Shown one piece after another: positions 44,760 through 55,081 of a stretch of DNA of 64,000 nucleotides (position 1 is the first letter of the stretch; each line of letters starts with the position of its first letter). Source of the stretch: Jiella mangrovi. Lineage in GTDB: Bacteria > Pseudomonadota > Alphaproteobacteria > Rhizobiales > Rhizobiaceae. The translations under genes and the position numbers were made by a program. Below the pieces are notes generated by a model. That model had not been told where the DNA came from. It searched no databases and was given only the letters and a program-made list of their open reading frames with translations. Where the stretch lies: contig NZ_JAGJCF010000007.1 of NCBI RefSeq assembly GCF_017815135.1, forward strand, positions 62,001-126,000. The letters are read 5' to 3'.

Positions 44760-46319
44760 TCAGCGCGCTTCCATGCGCAGCACCTTGCCGACGACCTTGG
44801 CGAATTGCTGGAGCCGGCCATCGGGCCGCTCGCCGATCAGATCGGCGAAACTCGGCGGGATCACCAGCGTGAAGCCGCCGCGCGGATCCTGCGCCCATTT
44901 GAACTGGTCGAGAATGCCCGGCATCGAGGCGGTCAGGAGATAGGTCGCCCGGAACAGCGAAGCGAGGATCTGCGCCCGCTTCAAAAGCCGCTCGTCGACG
45001 AGGCTTTCGAGCTCGGGAATGTGCTGCTGGTCGAGGCTGCCTTCATGGCGGTAGAAGTTGGTGAGGCCCAGAAATGCCCGGCCCCGGTGGTCCACCGCTG
45101 GCATCGCGGCATGGGCGATGATCGACAGGGCCTGCTTGCCGCGATAGTCGGGATGAGCCCGCCAGCCGATGTCGGCGAGAAGGCAGGCGGCAACGCGCAG
45201 CCGCTCTTCCTCGGGCGTCTCGTCGATCCCCAGCGCCTCGAAGCTGCGGCGGCTCCAGTCGACGAGTTCGCGCGCATGGTCGGGCGAGCGCGACCGCAGC
45301 AGCGACAGCTCCCGGGCGCTCGCGATGAGCGGGTCCTCAGCCTGAATGTCGGGCGACAGCCTCTCGTAGAGATAACCCTCGCGCACGCCGAGGGCGGACA
45401 GGACGATCTTTTCGGGTTCGATGAAACGCAGGACGCTCTTCAGGGCGACCGCGCCATAGGCGAGCAGCGTGCGCCTGGATTTGGAGACCGCCGAAATGCC
45501 GGTCAGCTTGTCGGGATCGGACTTGATCACGGCGTCAAGGAATCCGTCGACCCCGCTCGCGGGCATCTCATAGGCATGCATGACGTGCAGCGGGTAGGAG
45601 GTCTGCTCCATGTGCAGCTTGGCGAGATTGCGCCATGTGCCGCCGACGGCAAAGAAGTCCCTGCCCTTCCCCTTCCCGGCCAGGGGAGAGGCGGAGATGT
45701 GGCTGTCGGCGATCGACTGGGCCTTGGTGAGATCACCGCCGGACAGGTCGCGCAGGCGCAGCCCGCCGAGCGGCGTCGTCATTCCCACGCCGAGACCCTC
45801 GGGCGTCACGTCGATCAGTTCGAGGCTGCCGCCGCCGAGATCGCCGACGATGCCGTCGGGCCGATAAAATCCGGCCAGAACCCCGTGGGCGGCGCCCTCG
45901 GCCTCGCCGGACCCGGTCAGGATGATGATCTCGCGGTCGAGCACGGCCTCTGCCGCAGCGATGAACTCCGGCCCGTTCTGCGCCTCGCGAGCGGCTGCCG
46001 TCGCAATCGGATAAAGATCGACGACACCGGCCTGACGCGCCAGCAGGGCGAAGCGCCGCAGCGCCGAAAGCGCGCTCTCCACCGCCTGGACGTCGAGCCG
46101 GTTGGTCTGGGCGAGCCCCTTGCCGAGGCCGCTCAGCACCTTTTCGTTGAACAGAACCGTCAGCGAACGTGCCAGGCCCTCGTAGATCACGAGACGCACG
46201 GAGTTCGAGCCGATGTCGATGACGCCGACGGGCGTCATGCCCGGGAGCCGGCCAAGGGCGGGATAATCAGTCAAAGCGCCCGTGTTCTGCCTTTTGTCTG
46301 GCGATGAGTCTTGGAGCAT
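44760..46319 (-). CDS. ppx: Exopolyphosphatase/guanosine pentaphosphate phosphatase family protein
   Basis: A 519-residue Ppx/GppA protein that releases phosphate from polyphosphate (and may act on pppGpp). The actin-like N-terminal loop is [16 protein letters not shown]. The second phosphate loop is [13 protein letters not shown], and the catalytic glutamate region is [14 protein letters not shown]. The C-terminal half (about 330-519) is an HD-like domain ([13 protein letters not shown]). The first ATG (46319) makes it overlap ppk by 53 bp; an internal ATG at 46238 would start just before the phosphate loop and is possible. It is co-transcribed with ppk, so polymer synthesis and breakdown are linked. 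Confidence 0.92.
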   Translation of the reverse strand: MLQDSSPDKRQNTGALTDYPALGRLPGMTPVGVIDIGSNSVRLVIYEGLARSLTVLFNEKVLSGLGKGLAQTNRLDVQAVESALSALRRFALLARQAGVVDLYPIATAAAREAQNGPEFIAAAEAVLDREIIILTGSGEAEGAAHGVLAGFYRPDGIVGDLGGGSLELIDVTPEGLGVGMTTPLGGLRLRDLSGGDLTKAQSIADSHISASPLAGKGKGRDFFAVGGTWRNLAKLHMEQTSYPLHVMHAYEMPASGVDGFLDAVIKSDPDKLTGISAVSKSRRTLLAYGAVALKSVLRFIEPEKIVLSALGVREGYLYERLSPDIQAEDPLIASARELSLLRSRSPDHARELVDWSRRSFEALGIDETPEEERLRVAACLLADIGWRAHPDYRGKQALSIIAHAAMPAVDHRGRAFLGLTNFYRHEGSLDQQHIPELESLVDERLLKRAQILASLFRATYLLTASMPGILDQFKWAQDPRGGFTLVIPPSFADLIGERPDGRLQQFAKVVGKVLRMEAR

Positions 46320-48765
46320 CCGTCTTCAGCGCCTTGCCTCGTCCCGAAAGACTGGGGTTTGTCATGAAGTAACGCTGGGCATTGAACGGCTGTTCCCCCG
46401 GCGACGGGACGATGCGACGAGACGACCCGTCCGCAGCTACCGACCAGCTCTGCTGGTTGTCAAGAATGTTGCCGAGCATGATCTGCGACAGGATCTGGCT
46501 GTGAACGGTCGGGTTGGTGATCGGCACCAGCACCTCGACCCGCCGGTCGAGATTGCGCGGCATCATGTCGGCCGAGCCGTGATAGACGATCGCCTGCTCC
46601 GAAGGCAGGCCATGGCCGTTGCCGAAACAGAAGATGCGGCTGTGCTCGAGAAAGCGCCCGACGATCGATTTCACGCGGATATTGTCGGACAGGCCCGGCA
46701 CGCGCGGCTTCAGGCAGCATATCCCGCGCACCACGAGGTCGATCTCGACGCCGGCCTGGCTTGCCCGGTAGAGCGCGTCGATGACGGCGCCATCGACCAG
46801 CGAGTTCATCTTCATCCATATCTGGCCGGGCCGCCTCGCCTTCACATGGGCGATCTCGTCCTCGATATGGCCGATGATCTTGGAGCGCATCGTCACCGGC
46901 GAAACCGCGAGCCGCTTCACTTCGGAGGGTTCGGCATAGCCGGTGATGTAGTTGAAGACGAGCCCGACATCGTGGGCGATGTCCGGATCGGCGGTGAAGT
47001 AGGACAGATCGGTGTAAATCTTCGCGGTGATCGGATGATAGTTGCCGGTGCCGATATGGCAGAAGGTCACGAGCTTGCCCTCCTCGCGCCGGATGACGAG
47101 GGAGAGTTTCGCGTGGGTCTTCTTTTCGATGAAGCCGAAGACCACCTGCACGCCCGCCCGCTCCATGTCGCGGGCCCAGCGGATGTTCGCCTCTTCGTCG
47201 AAGCGCGCCTTCAGCTCGATCAGCGCCGTCACCGACTTGCCGGCCTCGGCGGCGTCGATCAGGGCGCGCACGATCGGCGAGTCGTTCGAGGTGCGATAGA
47301 GCGTCTGCTTGATGGCGAGGACGTTGGGGTCGAGCGCCGCCTGGCGGACGAACTGGACGACCACGTCGAAGGATTCGTACGGGTGGTGGACGACGATGTC
47401 CTTCTCGCGGATCGCCGCGAAACAATCGCCATTGTGCTCGCGGATGCGCTCGGGAAAGCGCGGAATGTAGGGTTTGAACTTCAGATCGTCGCGCGGCAGC
47501 TTGCAGAGCTGCGACATGGAATCGAGCGCCAGCATGCCGTCCATCACCGAAATGCGCGCTTCCGGGACTTCGAGCTCGGCGGCGACGAAATTGCGCAGCG
47601 CCTCCGGCATGACCGAATCGAACTCGATGCGGATGACCGAGCCCCGGCGCCGGCGCTTCAGCGCGCTTTCGAACAGCCGCACGAGGTCTTCGGCCTCCTC
47701 CTCCACCTCGATGTCGGAATCGCGGATGATCCGGAAGGTGCCGGCGCCCTTCACCCTATAGCCGGGAAAGAGCTTGCCGATGAACAGGGCGACGACGCTC
47801 TCGATCGGCACCATGCGCACCACGCCCTTGTCGTTCATCGGCATTTCGATGAAGCGCTGCAGCGCGACGGGCAGGCGCAAAAGCGCGTTCATGCCGTTCG
47901 AATCGCGCTCGCGGACCAAAGAGAGGGCGATCGAAAAGCCGAGATTGGGAATGAAGGGAAACGGGTGGGCGGGGTCGATCGACAAGGGTGTGAGGATCGG
48001 GAAGATCCGCTCCTCGAACAGTCTCTGCAGCCAGGCGCGGTCCTCGCCCTTGAGCTCGCCGGCACCGACGATCATCACCTTCTCGGCCCTCAGCGCCTTC
48101 ACCAGTTCGGCGAGTGAGGCCTGCTGCTCGTTCTGCAGCTCGCTGACCGCTTCGAGAATGCGGTCGAGCTGTTCCTGCGGCGTCAGCCCGTCGAGGGAGC
48201 GAACCGGCAGCTTCTCGCGCACCTGGCCGGCGAGACCGGCGACGCGGACCATGAAGAACTCGTCGAGATTGTCCGCCGAGATCGACAGGAACCGCACCCG
48301 TTCGAGCAGCGGGTGGTTCTCGTTCTGGGATTCCTCGAGGACCCGGCGGTTGAATTGCAGCCAGGAGAGTTCGCGGTTGATGTAGCGATCGGCAGGCAGG
48401 TCCGGGGTCGCTTCGGAGGTGATCAGGGCCGTCTGGCCGCCGGCATCGGCGACGTCGGCGAGGATCATCGCGGCTTCGGCGACCAGCGCGTCTGCCGATT
48501 CGACGGTCTCGCTCGCCGAGGGGGCGCTGGCCGACGAAGCGGCAGCGCGCTTGCGAGCGGCGGGGCGCTGATCCTGCGGAGCCGTCGCGGCGGATGGCTT
48601 GGTCCTGGCGGAAGCGGCGGCTGGGCGGCGCGTCCGAGGCTTGCCGGCGGTGGTAGCCTTGCCGGCGGTGCTGCGTCGACGCGCCGCCCTTGCCGGAGCG
48701 CTCGCTCCGGGCGCGTCTTGCGTTGCCTCCGTGTCAGGCGTGTTCGGCCGGTCCTTGTCGCTCAT
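46267..48765 (-). CDS. ppk: Polyphosphate kinase 1
   Basis: An 832-residue PPK1 that reversibly makes polyphosphate from ATP. The N domain starts near [19 protein letters not shown] and the H domain follows. The catalytic C1/C2 domains carry the phosphorylated histidine in [13 protein letters not shown] and the second in [18 protein letters not shown]. It has an unusual first 75 residues, rich in Ala, Arg, Lys and Pro ([27 protein letters not shown]), a disordered basic tail absent from E. coli PPK1. The ATG at 48765 has GAGGGA upstream; a frame extends 18 codons further. It lies between hdaA and ppx. Confidence 0.95.
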   Translation of the reverse strand: MSDKDRPNTPDTEATQDAPGASAPARAARRRSTAGKATTAGKPRTRRPAAASARTKPSAATAPQDQRPAARKRAAASSASAPSASETVESADALVAEAAMILADVADAGGQTALITSEATPDLPADRYINRELSWLQFNRRVLEESQNENHPLLERVRFLSISADNLDEFFMVRVAGLAGQVREKLPVRSLDGLTPQEQLDRILEAVSELQNEQQASLAELVKALRAEKVMIVGAGELKGEDRAWLQRLFEERIFPILTPLSIDPAHPFPFIPNLGFSIALSLVRERDSNGMNALLRLPVALQRFIEMPMNDKGVVRMVPIESVVALFIGKLFPGYRVKGAGTFRIIRDSDIEVEEEAEDLVRLFESALKRRRRGSVIRIEFDSVMPEALRNFVAAELEVPEARISVMDGMLALDSMSQLCKLPRDDLKFKPYIPRFPERIREHNGDCFAAIREKDIVVHHPYESFDVVVQFVRQAALDPNVLAIKQTLYRTSNDSPIVRALIDAAEAGKSVTALIELKARFDEEANIRWARDMERAGVQVVFGFIEKKTHAKLSLVIRREEGKLVTFCHIGTGNYHPITAKIYTDLSYFTADPDIAHDVGLVFNYITGYAEPSEVKRLAVSPVTMRSKIIGHIEDEIAHVKARRPGQIWMKMNSLVDGAVIDALYRASQAGVEIDLVVRGICCLKPRVPGLSDNIRVKSIVGRFLEHSRIFCFGNGHGLPSEQAIVYHGSADMMPRNLDRRVEVLVPITNPTVHSQILSQIMLGNILDNQQSWSVAADGSSRRIVPSPGEQPFNAQRYFMTNPSLSGRGKALKTDAPRLIARQKAEHGRFD

Positions 48766-48831
48766 CGTCGGTTCCCTCGTTCGCCCCTTCCGCCTAGCCG
48801 CTGCAAAAGAAGGTTTCATGACATGGCGCGC

Positions 48832-49500
48832 TCAGCCGGCTTGCCATCCCCCTTCGGTGAGAACACGCCGTAAAAACGGCCGCGTCACGCGCTTCTTTTC
48901 GGCGAGCGCCTGACGGTCCACGGCCGCCACGATGCGCCGAGCCGCCTCCAGCGAGCGCTCCATGCGCTCGACCAGATAGCGCAACGCTCCGGGCTCCACC
49001 TCGATCTGCCGGTCGGAAAACAGCTTGGCGAGCACCCCGGTCAAAAGCGCGTCGTCGGGTGCCCCCAACGAGGCGATGGTGGCGGCGGCGAGCCGCGAGC
49101 GCAAGTCGGGCGTTTCGATTTTCATCGCAGACGGCAGGCAGCGGGCGGTGACGACGAGCCAGCCGCCGCCCAGACGCGCGGCATTGACGAGGGCAAAGAG
49201 CTGATCCTCCGGCAAAGCGCCGCGGTCGGCATCGTCGACGACGGCGCGAAAATCCCGCGTTGCGAGAATCGCGCCGAGATTGTCACGGCCGGCGAAAGCG
49301 GCACCGGCCGCGCCGGCCCAGATCTCGGCGAGATGGCTCTTGCCGGAGCCGGCCGGCCCGGTGACGAGAAGAACCGGATGCGGCCAGTTCGGCCAGGCGT
49401 CCACCGCCTCGACCGCCAGCCGGTTGGCGCTGGAGACGACGAGGTCGTCGCGCGAGAGCGACGGACGATGGGGAAGTTCGAGCGGCAGCTGCTTTGCCAT
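48832..49500 (-). CDS. hdaA: DnaA-inactivating regulator HdaA
   Basis: A 222-residue AAA+ protein related to DnaA domain III. It stimulates ATP hydrolysis by DnaA after replication starts. The N-terminal QLPLELP is the sliding-clamp-binding motif. Walker A is GPAGSGKSHLAEI, the Walker B-like strand is FRAVVDDADRG, and a sensor arginine helix lies near LRSRLAAATI. There is no DNA-binding domain IV. It lies 6 bp from the upstream PerM gene and 66 bp before ppk, the usual rhizobial order. Confidence 0.93.
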   Translation of the reverse strand: MAKQLPLELPHRPSLSRDDLVVSSANRLAVEAVDAWPNWPHPVLLVTGPAGSGKSHLAEIWAGAAGAAFAGRDNLGAILATRDFRAVVDDADRGALPEDQLFALVNAARLGGGWLVVTARCLPSAMKIETPDLRSRLAAATIASLGAPDDALLTGVLAKLFSDRQIEVEPGALRYLVERMERSLEAARRIVAAVDRQALAEKKRVTRPFLRRVLTEGGWQAG

Positions 49501-49506
49501 GGCGCC

Positions 49507-50673
49507 TCACTCCGCCGGATTGGCGCCGGCCCTCCCGCGCCCGGGGAGCGCCGGCGGCACGATGTCGTTCTCGATCATCTCCGCCTCCTGACGCGTCGGC
49601 TCGCGGCCGAAATACATCTCGCTCTGCAGATACTGCGTGAGCGCGAAACGCACCAGAACGCCGACGGCCGCCGCCGAGGGGACGGCGATCAACAGCCCGA
49701 CGAAGCCGAACATCGCCCCGAAAGCCAGGAGCGCGAACATCAGCCAGACCGGATGCAGCCCGACGGACGCGCCGACGAGCTTGGGCTGGAGAATGTTGCC
49801 TTCGAGAAACTGGCCGATGAAGAAGATCGCCGCGACGACGACGATCCATGGCCAGTCCGGCCAGAACTGAATGAGCGCGACGCCGACGGACAGAACCAGG
49901 CCGCTGATCGAGCCGACATAGGGGATGAAGGAGACGAGCCCGGCGAAGAGGCCGATGAGAAGGCCGAAATTCAGGCCCACGAGCGACAGGCCGATGCCGT
50001 AGAAGGCGCCGAGGATGAGGCAGAGGCTCCCCTGTCCGCGCAGGAAGCCGGCGACGGAGCGGTCGATGTCGCGGAACAGGCGGCGGACCGTCGCCACATG
50101 CTGGCGCGGGATCCAGTCGTCGATCTTGGCGACCATCCGGTCCCAGTCGAGCAGCATGTAGAAGGCGACGACGGGCGTGACGACGAAGAGCGAGACGAAG
50201 TTGACGACCGCGAGCGACGACGACCAGAGCGAGGAGAGGAACGAGGTGATGATGCCCGTGCCCTCGCTGACCAGCTTGCCGAGATCCTGCTTCAGATTGG
50301 CTTCGCCTTCCGGCAGGAGCCAGCCGATCGAACTCGACCGGATCCCCTCGATGATCGTCTGGACCCGGTCGACATATTCGGGAAGCCGGCTGGCGAGCCC
50401 GCCGAACTGATTGACGATGACCGGCACGAGAATGACGATGACGCCGGCGAAGATCAGGACGAACAGCGCGAGAATCAGCACCGTCGCCCAGAGCCGCGAC
50501 AGCCCCCGCCGTTCCAGCCAGTCGGCCACCGGGTCGAGGAAATAGGCGATGACCATGCCAAGGACGAAGGGCAGGAGAATGCTGGAGAACAGGTAGAGGA
50601 GCAGCACCGCCACGAAGGCGGCGATGCTCCAGAACAGAACCTGACGCCGGATGAGCGCGCTGTGGTCGGTCAT
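49507..50673 (-). CDS. AI-2E family transporter (PerM-like permease)
   Basis: A 388-residue membrane protein with the AI-2E/PerM layout: two N-terminal helices (SIAAFVAVLLLYLFSSILLPFVLGMVIAYFLDP, by span), a third at about 62-85, a long hydrophilic stretch, then five C-terminal helices with FGLLIGLFAGLVSFIPYVGS and GNILQPKLVG. The substrate is not known for this branch; some members export AI-2 or act as Na+/H+ antiporters. It overlaps pgsA by four bases upstream (ATGA), so the two are coupled, and precedes hdaA. Confidence 0.9.
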   Translation of the reverse strand: MTDHSALIRRQVLFWSIAAFVAVLLLYLFSSILLPFVLGMVIAYFLDPVADWLERRGLSRLWATVLILALFVLIFAGVIVILVPVIVNQFGGLASRLPEYVDRVQTIIEGIRSSSIGWLLPEGEANLKQDLGKLVSEGTGIITSFLSSLWSSSLAVVNFVSLFVVTPVVAFYMLLDWDRMVAKIDDWIPRQHVATVRRLFRDIDRSVAGFLRGQGSLCLILGAFYGIGLSLVGLNFGLLIGLFAGLVSFIPYVGSISGLVLSVGVALIQFWPDWPWIVVVAAIFFIGQFLEGNILQPKLVGASVGLHPVWLMFALLAFGAMFGFVGLLIAVPSAAAVGVLVRFALTQYLQSEMYFGREPTRQEAEMIENDIVPPALPGRGRAGANPAE

Positions 50674-51236
50674 GGGCCTTCGTCGTCTCCGGTTTCAGCG
50701 CCGTCAGGCGACGCCATGTGCCGCAGCCAGTCAGTGAGATAGGCGGCGGCGGAGGCGACGGTCAAGATCAGCGTCAGCGCGACGAGCAGATCGCCCACAT
50801 AGCCGAGCGAGAGGCCGAGCGCCGATTCGCCGAGGACGCTTGCGGCGAGGACGATCTGCGCCGCCGTCGTCGCCTTGGAGACGAAGAGCGGGCGCACCGT
50901 CATCGGCAGACCCATGACATAGGCGAGAAGAAAGGCGGCGACGATCAGAACATCGCGGCTGACGACCACGATCACCAGCCAGTCCGGCAGCCGGCCGAGC
51001 ACGCCGAGCCCGATGAACACCGTGGTGAGCAGCGCCTTGTCGGCGATCGGATCGAGATAAAGGCCGAGGGTGGACTGCTGATTGAAATGGCGTGCGATGG
51101 CACCGTCCACTGCGTCGGAGACGCCGGCCACGACGAAGGTGATGAAGGCAAGGCCGAAGCGGCCGTCGATCAGCGCCCAGATCATCACCGGAACGGCCAG
51201 CAGACGGGCGATCGAGATCAGGTTGGGAATGGTCAT
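50670..51236 (-). CDS. pgsA: CDP-alcohol phosphatidyltransferase (PgsA-type)
   Basis: A 188-residue membrane enzyme that joins CDP-diacylglycerol to an alcohol phosphate, probably glycerol 3-phosphate, in phosphatidylglycerol or cardiolipin synthesis. The full CDP-OH motif D-x2-D-G-x2-A-R-x8-G-x3-D-x3-D is present (DAVDGAIARH to DPIADK, about residues 40-66). Six hydrophobic segments are visible. The ATG at 51236 (MTIPNLISIARLL) matches the family start; an upstream ATG would add eight residues. It is divergent from purM. Several CDP-OH paralogues exist in rhizobia, so the exact acceptor is less sure than the family. Confidence 0.85.
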   Translation of the reverse strand: MTIPNLISIARLLAVPVMIWALIDGRFGLAFITFVVAGVSDAVDGAIARHFNQQSTLGLYLDPIADKALLTTVFIGLGVLGRLPDWLVIVVVSRDVLIVAAFLLAYVMGLPMTVRPLFVSKATTAAQIVLAASVLGESALGLSLGYVGDLLVALTLILTVASAAAYLTDWLRHMASPDGAETGDDEGP

Positions 51237-51431
51237 CGCGCAGCTCGCGGCAACGGGCATGAAACGCGCTGAAGGCAGCTAAGAGAGACCATGATACAAT
51301 ACAGGACGGCTCGCATCGTCACGCCTTCACTCGCCGCGCAAACGCCCGCATCGACACTTTTGCCCATCCACCGGGTCTTGCTCGCAGCACACGATCGTGT
51401 CAACTCCGGCATAAATGGGGCGCGGAAACAG

Positions 51432-52502
51432 ATGGCAGACAAACGCAATTCCTTGACCTATCGCGACGCGGGCGTCGATATCGATGCCGGCAATGACCTG
51501 GTTCAGCGGATCAAGCCCTTCGTGCGCTCGACCGCGCGCAAGGGCGCCGACGGCGAGATCGGCGGCTTCGGCGGCCTGTTCGATCTGAAGGCGGCCGGCT
51601 TTTCGGATCCGATCCTCGTCGCGGCCAATGACGGCGTCGGCACCAAGGTGAAGATCGCCATCGAGACCGGCCTGCACCAGACGATCGGCATCGATCTCGT
51701 CGCCATGTGCGTCAACGATCTCGTCGTGCAAGGGGCCGAGCCCCTGCTCTTCCTCGACTATTACGCCACCGGCCATCTCGATCCGGCCGAAGGCGCCAGC
51801 ATCGTCGAGGGCATCGCCACGGGCTGCCGCATGGCCGGCTGCGCGCTTCTCGGCGGCGAAACGGCCGAAATGCCGGGCCTTTATGCCAAGGGCGACTACG
51901 ATCTGGCGGGCTTTGCGGTGGGCGCGGCCGAGCGCGACACGCTGTTGCCGAAGACGCAGACGCTGGCCGCCGGCGACGTCATTCTCGGCCTTGGCTCCTC
52001 CGGCGTTCATTCCAACGGCTATTCGCTGGTCCGGCGCATCGTCGAAAGGAGCGGCCTTACCTATGGCGATCCTGCCCCCTTCGAGGATGGCCGCAGCCTG
52101 GGCGAGGCGCTGCTCGAGCCGACGCGGATCTATGTGAAACCCCTTCTGGAGACGATCCGTGCCGGCGCCGGCATCAAGGCGCTCGCCCATATCACCGGCG
52201 GCGGTTTCACCGAGAACATCCCCCGCGTGCTGCCCGATCACCTCGCCGCGGCGATCGATCTCGCCACGATCCCGGTCCCGAAGGTGTTCGGCTGGCTGGC
52301 GCGGACGGGTGGGATCGAGACGTTGGAAATGCTGCGCACCTTCAATTGCGGCGTCGGCATGATCGTCGTCACGTCCGAGGCGGAGGCAGGCAAAGCGGTG
52401 GAGATGCTTCGCGATGCCGGCGAGACGGTCATGACGCTCGGGCGCCTCAGCCCGCGTGACGGCGAAGGCGTGACCTTCACCGGCGAGCTGTCCTTGCGAT
52501 GA
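51432..52502 (+). CDS. purM: Phosphoribosylformylglycinamidine cyclo-ligase (AIR synthetase)
   Basis: A 356-residue enzyme closing the imidazole ring in purine synthesis, using ATP. It has [14 protein letters not shown] at the start, [56 protein letters not shown], and [12 protein letters not shown], all diagnostic for PurM. The ATG at 51432 opens the family N terminus; the frame is open 47 codons further upstream. Its stop overlaps the purN start (ATGA). Confidence 0.96.
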   Translation: MADKRNSLTYRDAGVDIDAGNDLVQRIKPFVRSTARKGADGEIGGFGGLFDLKAAGFSDPILVAANDGVGTKVKIAIETGLHQTIGIDLVAMCVNDLVVQGAEPLLFLDYYATGHLDPAEGASIVEGIATGCRMAGCALLGGETAEMPGLYAKGDYDLAGFAVGAAERDTLLPKTQTLAAGDVILGLGSSGVHSNGYSLVRRIVERSGLTYGDPAPFEDGRSLGEALLEPTRIYVKPLLETIRAGAGIKALAHITGGGFTENIPRVLPDHLAAAIDLATIPVPKVFGWLARTGGIETLEMLRTFNCGVGMIVVTSEAEAGKAVEMLRDAGETVMTLGRLSPRDGEGVTFTGELSLR

Positions 52503-53209
52503 CGACGCCAAGGCGCAAGCGCATCGCGGTCCTGATCTCGGGGCGAGGAACCAACATGGGGGCGATCCTCGCCGCCTGCATGGATCCGTCCTTTCCCGGC
52601 GAGGTCAGGACGGTGATCTCCAACCGCACCGACGCGCGGGGTCTCGAGACCGCGCGTCGCTACGACATCGCGGCCCATGCCGTCGACCAGAAGGCCTATG
52701 AGAGCCGCGAGGCGCACGAGCGCGCGGTGCTCGACATTCTCGAAGAGGCCGAGCCCGACGTGATCTGCCTCGCCGGCTACATGCGGCTTCTGACGGTGGA
52801 CTTCGTGCGGCGTTTCGAGGGGCGGATGATCAACATCCACCCCTCCCTCCTGCCGCTGTTTCCCGGCCTCGACACCCATGCGCGGGCGATCGCCGCCGGC
52901 ATGCGGGTGCATGGCTGCACGGTGCATTACGTCACCGAGCGGATGGACGAGGGCCCGATCATCGCCCAGGCTGCGATCGCGATCGAGCCGGGCGACACGC
53001 CGGACACGCTGTCGGACAGGCTGCTGCGCGCCGAGCACAGGCTCTACCCCCATGCCCTTCGAATGGCGCTGACCGGCGACGTCCGGATGGTCAACGGGCA
53101 AGCCGCCTTCCGGCGTCGCCCCCCGGCGCAGGCGAGCGACGACATTGCCTCCGCGACGAACGGACCTTCGCCGCAGATCCTGCTGTCGCCGGATGGCAGG
53201 GGAAACTGA
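52499..53209 (+). CDS. purN: Phosphoribosylglycinamide formyltransferase
   Basis: A 236-residue enzyme transferring formyl from 10-formyl-THF to GAR in purine synthesis. It begins with the GAR site ([17 protein letters not shown]). The catalytic Asn and His lie in [22 protein letters not shown] and the Asp in [13 protein letters not shown]. It is coupled to purM by a four-base overlap. The last 30 residues ([12 protein letters not shown] onward) extend past the usual end and are probably disordered. Confidence 0.95.
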   Translation: MTTPRRKRIAVLISGRGTNMGAILAACMDPSFPGEVRTVISNRTDARGLETARRYDIAAHAVDQKAYESREAHERAVLDILEEAEPDVICLAGYMRLLTVDFVRRFEGRMINIHPSLLPLFPGLDTHARAIAAGMRVHGCTVHYVTERMDEGPIIAQAAIAIEPGDTPDTLSDRLLRAEHRLYPHALRMALTGDVRMVNGQAAFRRRPPAQASDDIASATNGPSPQILLSPDGRGN

Positions 53210-53298
53210 ACGCAGCCGTCGTTGAGGCATTTTCCCCGAGACAGTTTCAGCCAGACGAAGTCACCCCGATAGAAGCGACGAGACAGGAGAGGCAGACG

Positions 53299-53727
53299 AT
53301 GCCCCAAAGACTTGCCACCGCCGCCATTTGCGCGATCGCCCTTGCCGGCGGCGCGTGTTCGAGCCCCAGTCAGAGCCCGGCCCCGCGTCCGGCCGCAAAC
53401 ATGCCGATGGCGCAGGCGGATGGCCCGGTTGGCGCACAGCCGGGCCTTGGTGCGCAGCCGGGGCTAGGGGCCCCGCCGGCCGCGCCGCAGCCCGGCTTCG
53501 TCGCCGCCGGCGCGGGGTCCCCGGGCGCCTGCAACGCCGCCGCCGCGCGCGTCGTGATCGGCGAGCTCGGCACGAGCGTCGCCGCCGATCGGGCGAAGGA
53601 ACTGACCGGCGCAAGCACGGTTCGCATCCTTTATCCCGGCCAGCCGATCACCCGCGAATTCATCGCAGACCGGCTCAATCTCGACACCAATGACGAAAAC
53701 CGGATCGTCAACGCCCGCTGCGGCTGA
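53299..53727 (+). CDS. I78 family peptidase inhibitor-like, probable lipoprotein
   Basis: A 142-residue exported protein. The signal ends at ALAGGACSS, a lipobox-like site with cysteine at about 22, so lipid anchoring is possible although GGA before Cys is not ideal. A proline/glycine/alanine-rich linker with a doubled GAQPGLGAQPGLG follows (about 45-60). The C-terminal 65 residues match the Elastase inhibitor AFLEI I78 domain, with CNAAAARVVIGE, VRILYPGQPITREF and NRLNLDTNDENRIVNARCG-like features. It would inhibit a serine protease in the periplasm or medium. AGGAGAGGCAGACG precedes the ATG. Confidence 0.82.
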   Translation: MPQRLATAAICAIALAGGACSSPSQSPAPRPAANMPMAQADGPVGAQPGLGAQPGLGAPPAAPQPGFVAAGAGSPGACNAAAARVVIGELGTSVAADRAKELTGASTVRILYPGQPITREFIADRLNLDTNDENRIVNARCG

Positions 53728-53878
53728 CCGCGATCGGCGAAAAGGGCGGATCGGCCATCCTGGCGGTGGCGATCCGCGCCATGTCGTGAGCCACCTGCGG
53801 GGTTTCGCCGCAAGAGGCCACCGGATTCGAGTCGACCTTCGCGAGAAGAACAAATAAGGAACATATCGGAGGTATCCG

Positions 53879-54109
53879 GTGTTCCTGACCATCGCCGATC
53901 TGCGTCACAAACGCCTGTGGCTCGAAGTGCGCTGTGTGACCTGCCAGCACACGACGTTCCTGCCCGTCGGCCTGTTGCCGAAAACGCTGCGCGACGATCT
54001 TCCCGTCCATCTCGCGGCCGCCTTCTTCCGCTGCCGCTGCGGGTCGAAGCAACTCTCGACGCTGATGGTCGATCTCGACGCCGCCAAGCCCAAGCCGCCG
54101 GGATTTTGA
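53879..54109 (+). CDS. Small four-cysteine (zinc ribbon-like) protein, function unknown
   Basis: A 76-residue protein starting at GTG with CGGAGG seven bases upstream. Four cysteines in two pairs (CVTCQH at about 19-24 and CRCGSK at about 52-57) could hold a zinc ion. Between them is a hydrophobic helix (LPVHLAAAFFR). I do not recognise a named family. It stands alone, between the I78 gene and an intergenic repeat element. Confidence 0.65.
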   Translation: MFLTIADLRHKRLWLEVRCVTCQHTTFLPVGLLPKTLRDDLPVHLAAAFFRCRCGSKQLSTLMVDLDAAKPKPPGF

Positions 54110-54163
54110 CGGTGAAACCGGCGGAGAGGGGTGGTTGCCGGAGGAGCCTAGCCTTCACGCCCT

Positions 54164-54303
54164 CGTCATCCCGGCTTGACCCGGGATCCATTCCAGATCG
54201 TCGATGCTGTCACTGCCGTGACGGGCTGGAACATTGGTTTTTCGGCGCCGGAGCGGCCATTGCGACGTGAAGGAATGGATCCCGGTCGGAGGCCGGGATG
54301 ACG
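54164..54303. repeat. Mosaic palindromic intergenic repeat, 140 bp
   Basis: Ends are inverted copies: CGTCATCCCGGCTTGACC.. through GGATCCATTCC at 54164-54194, and its near complement GGAATGGATCCCGG..GATGACG at 54272-54303. Each arm forms its own hairpin (ATCCCGG/CCGGGAT), and the two arms can pair with each other. The middle 77 bp are unlike the arms. It belongs to the same CGTCAT-stem-ATCC family as the pair at 44.5 kb. Confidence 0.85.
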
Positions 54304-54420
54304 ACGCGTTGCTGCTGGCGGGCTTCCTGCAAACGGATATCACAGGCTAGCCGCGACATCACGGTGCCGGCCGCGGCAAGCCGAAAATCCCGCCGGTCCA
54401 GCCCGCATCACATGCGCCGA

Positions 54421-54879
54421 TCACTTGTCGACGCGGAACTCCTCGTGGCAGCCCTTGCAGTTCTGCGCCACCTTGCCGAACTGCTGCTTGAAGGCGTCGA
54501 GGTCCTGAGGTGCCGCGTCGATCGCCGCCTGGGTGTCTTCCTGATATTTGACGAGCGCGGCCTTGAACTCCTCCGGCTTCTCCCAGATCGCCGGCGCCGC
54601 CTCGGTCTTGCCGCCGGTCTTGGAATCCTCGGGGAAATAGTCGCCGAATTCCATCGCGATCTCGTGCATCTGACCGAATATCTCCTCCGCCTTTGCCGGC
54701 GAGAACTCCGCCTCGCCCTTCAGGATCGCGCCGCCGGCCTTGGTGGCCTTGCCGTTGTCCTTCATCAGCTGCTGGCGCTTTTCGATCGCGTCGAGATTCT
54801 GGGCAATCGCCGGTACCGCAAGGACGGCGGCGCCCGACAAGGCGAGGACGGCGAGGCTGAACGGGCGTTTGTCGATCAT
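54421..54879 (-). CDS. Class II cytochrome c (cytochrome c'/c-556 type)
   Basis: A 152-residue periplasmic haem protein. The signal peptide ends in VPAIAQ (about residue 26). Four helices follow, with the haem motif CKGCH near the C terminus (about 142-146), as in cytochromes c'. A methionine in RQQLMKDNG of the first helix is at the position of the axial ligand in low-spin c-556. Such proteins bind NO or carry electrons. It lies between the repeat element and sodB; a role in oxidative or nitrosative stress is likely but inferred. Confidence 0.9.
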   Translation of the reverse strand: MIDKRPFSLAVLALSGAAVLAVPAIAQNLDAIEKRQQLMKDNGKATKAGGAILKGEAEFSPAKAEEIFGQMHEIAMEFGDYFPEDSKTGGKTEAAPAIWEKPEEFKAALVKYQEDTQAAIDAAPQDLDAFKQQFGKVAQNCKGCHEEFRVDK

Positions 54880-55008
54880 GGAAAGCTCCCTGGCGAAGCG
54901 CTCGACGAGCGCGGATCACCAACGAGTTGGAACATTTCCAGTCTCCGGCAACGGGGCGACGGCGATGGTTGCGGTCACAAACAGGTTTACCGGCGATGGC
55001 CGGAAACG

Positions 55009-55038
55009 AAAAACGCCCCGGCAAAAGGTGCCGGGGCG
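55009..55038 (-). terminator. Intrinsic terminator of sodB
   Basis: On the minus strand a 9-bp stem CGCCCCGGC / GCCGGGGCG (55014-55038, 7-nt loop) is followed by TTTTT (55013-55009), about 45 bp after the sodB stop. Confidence 0.88.
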
Positions 55039-55081
55039 CAAGGGACAGAAGTCCGATCAAACTCTGGGCAGGCGCTCTGCC

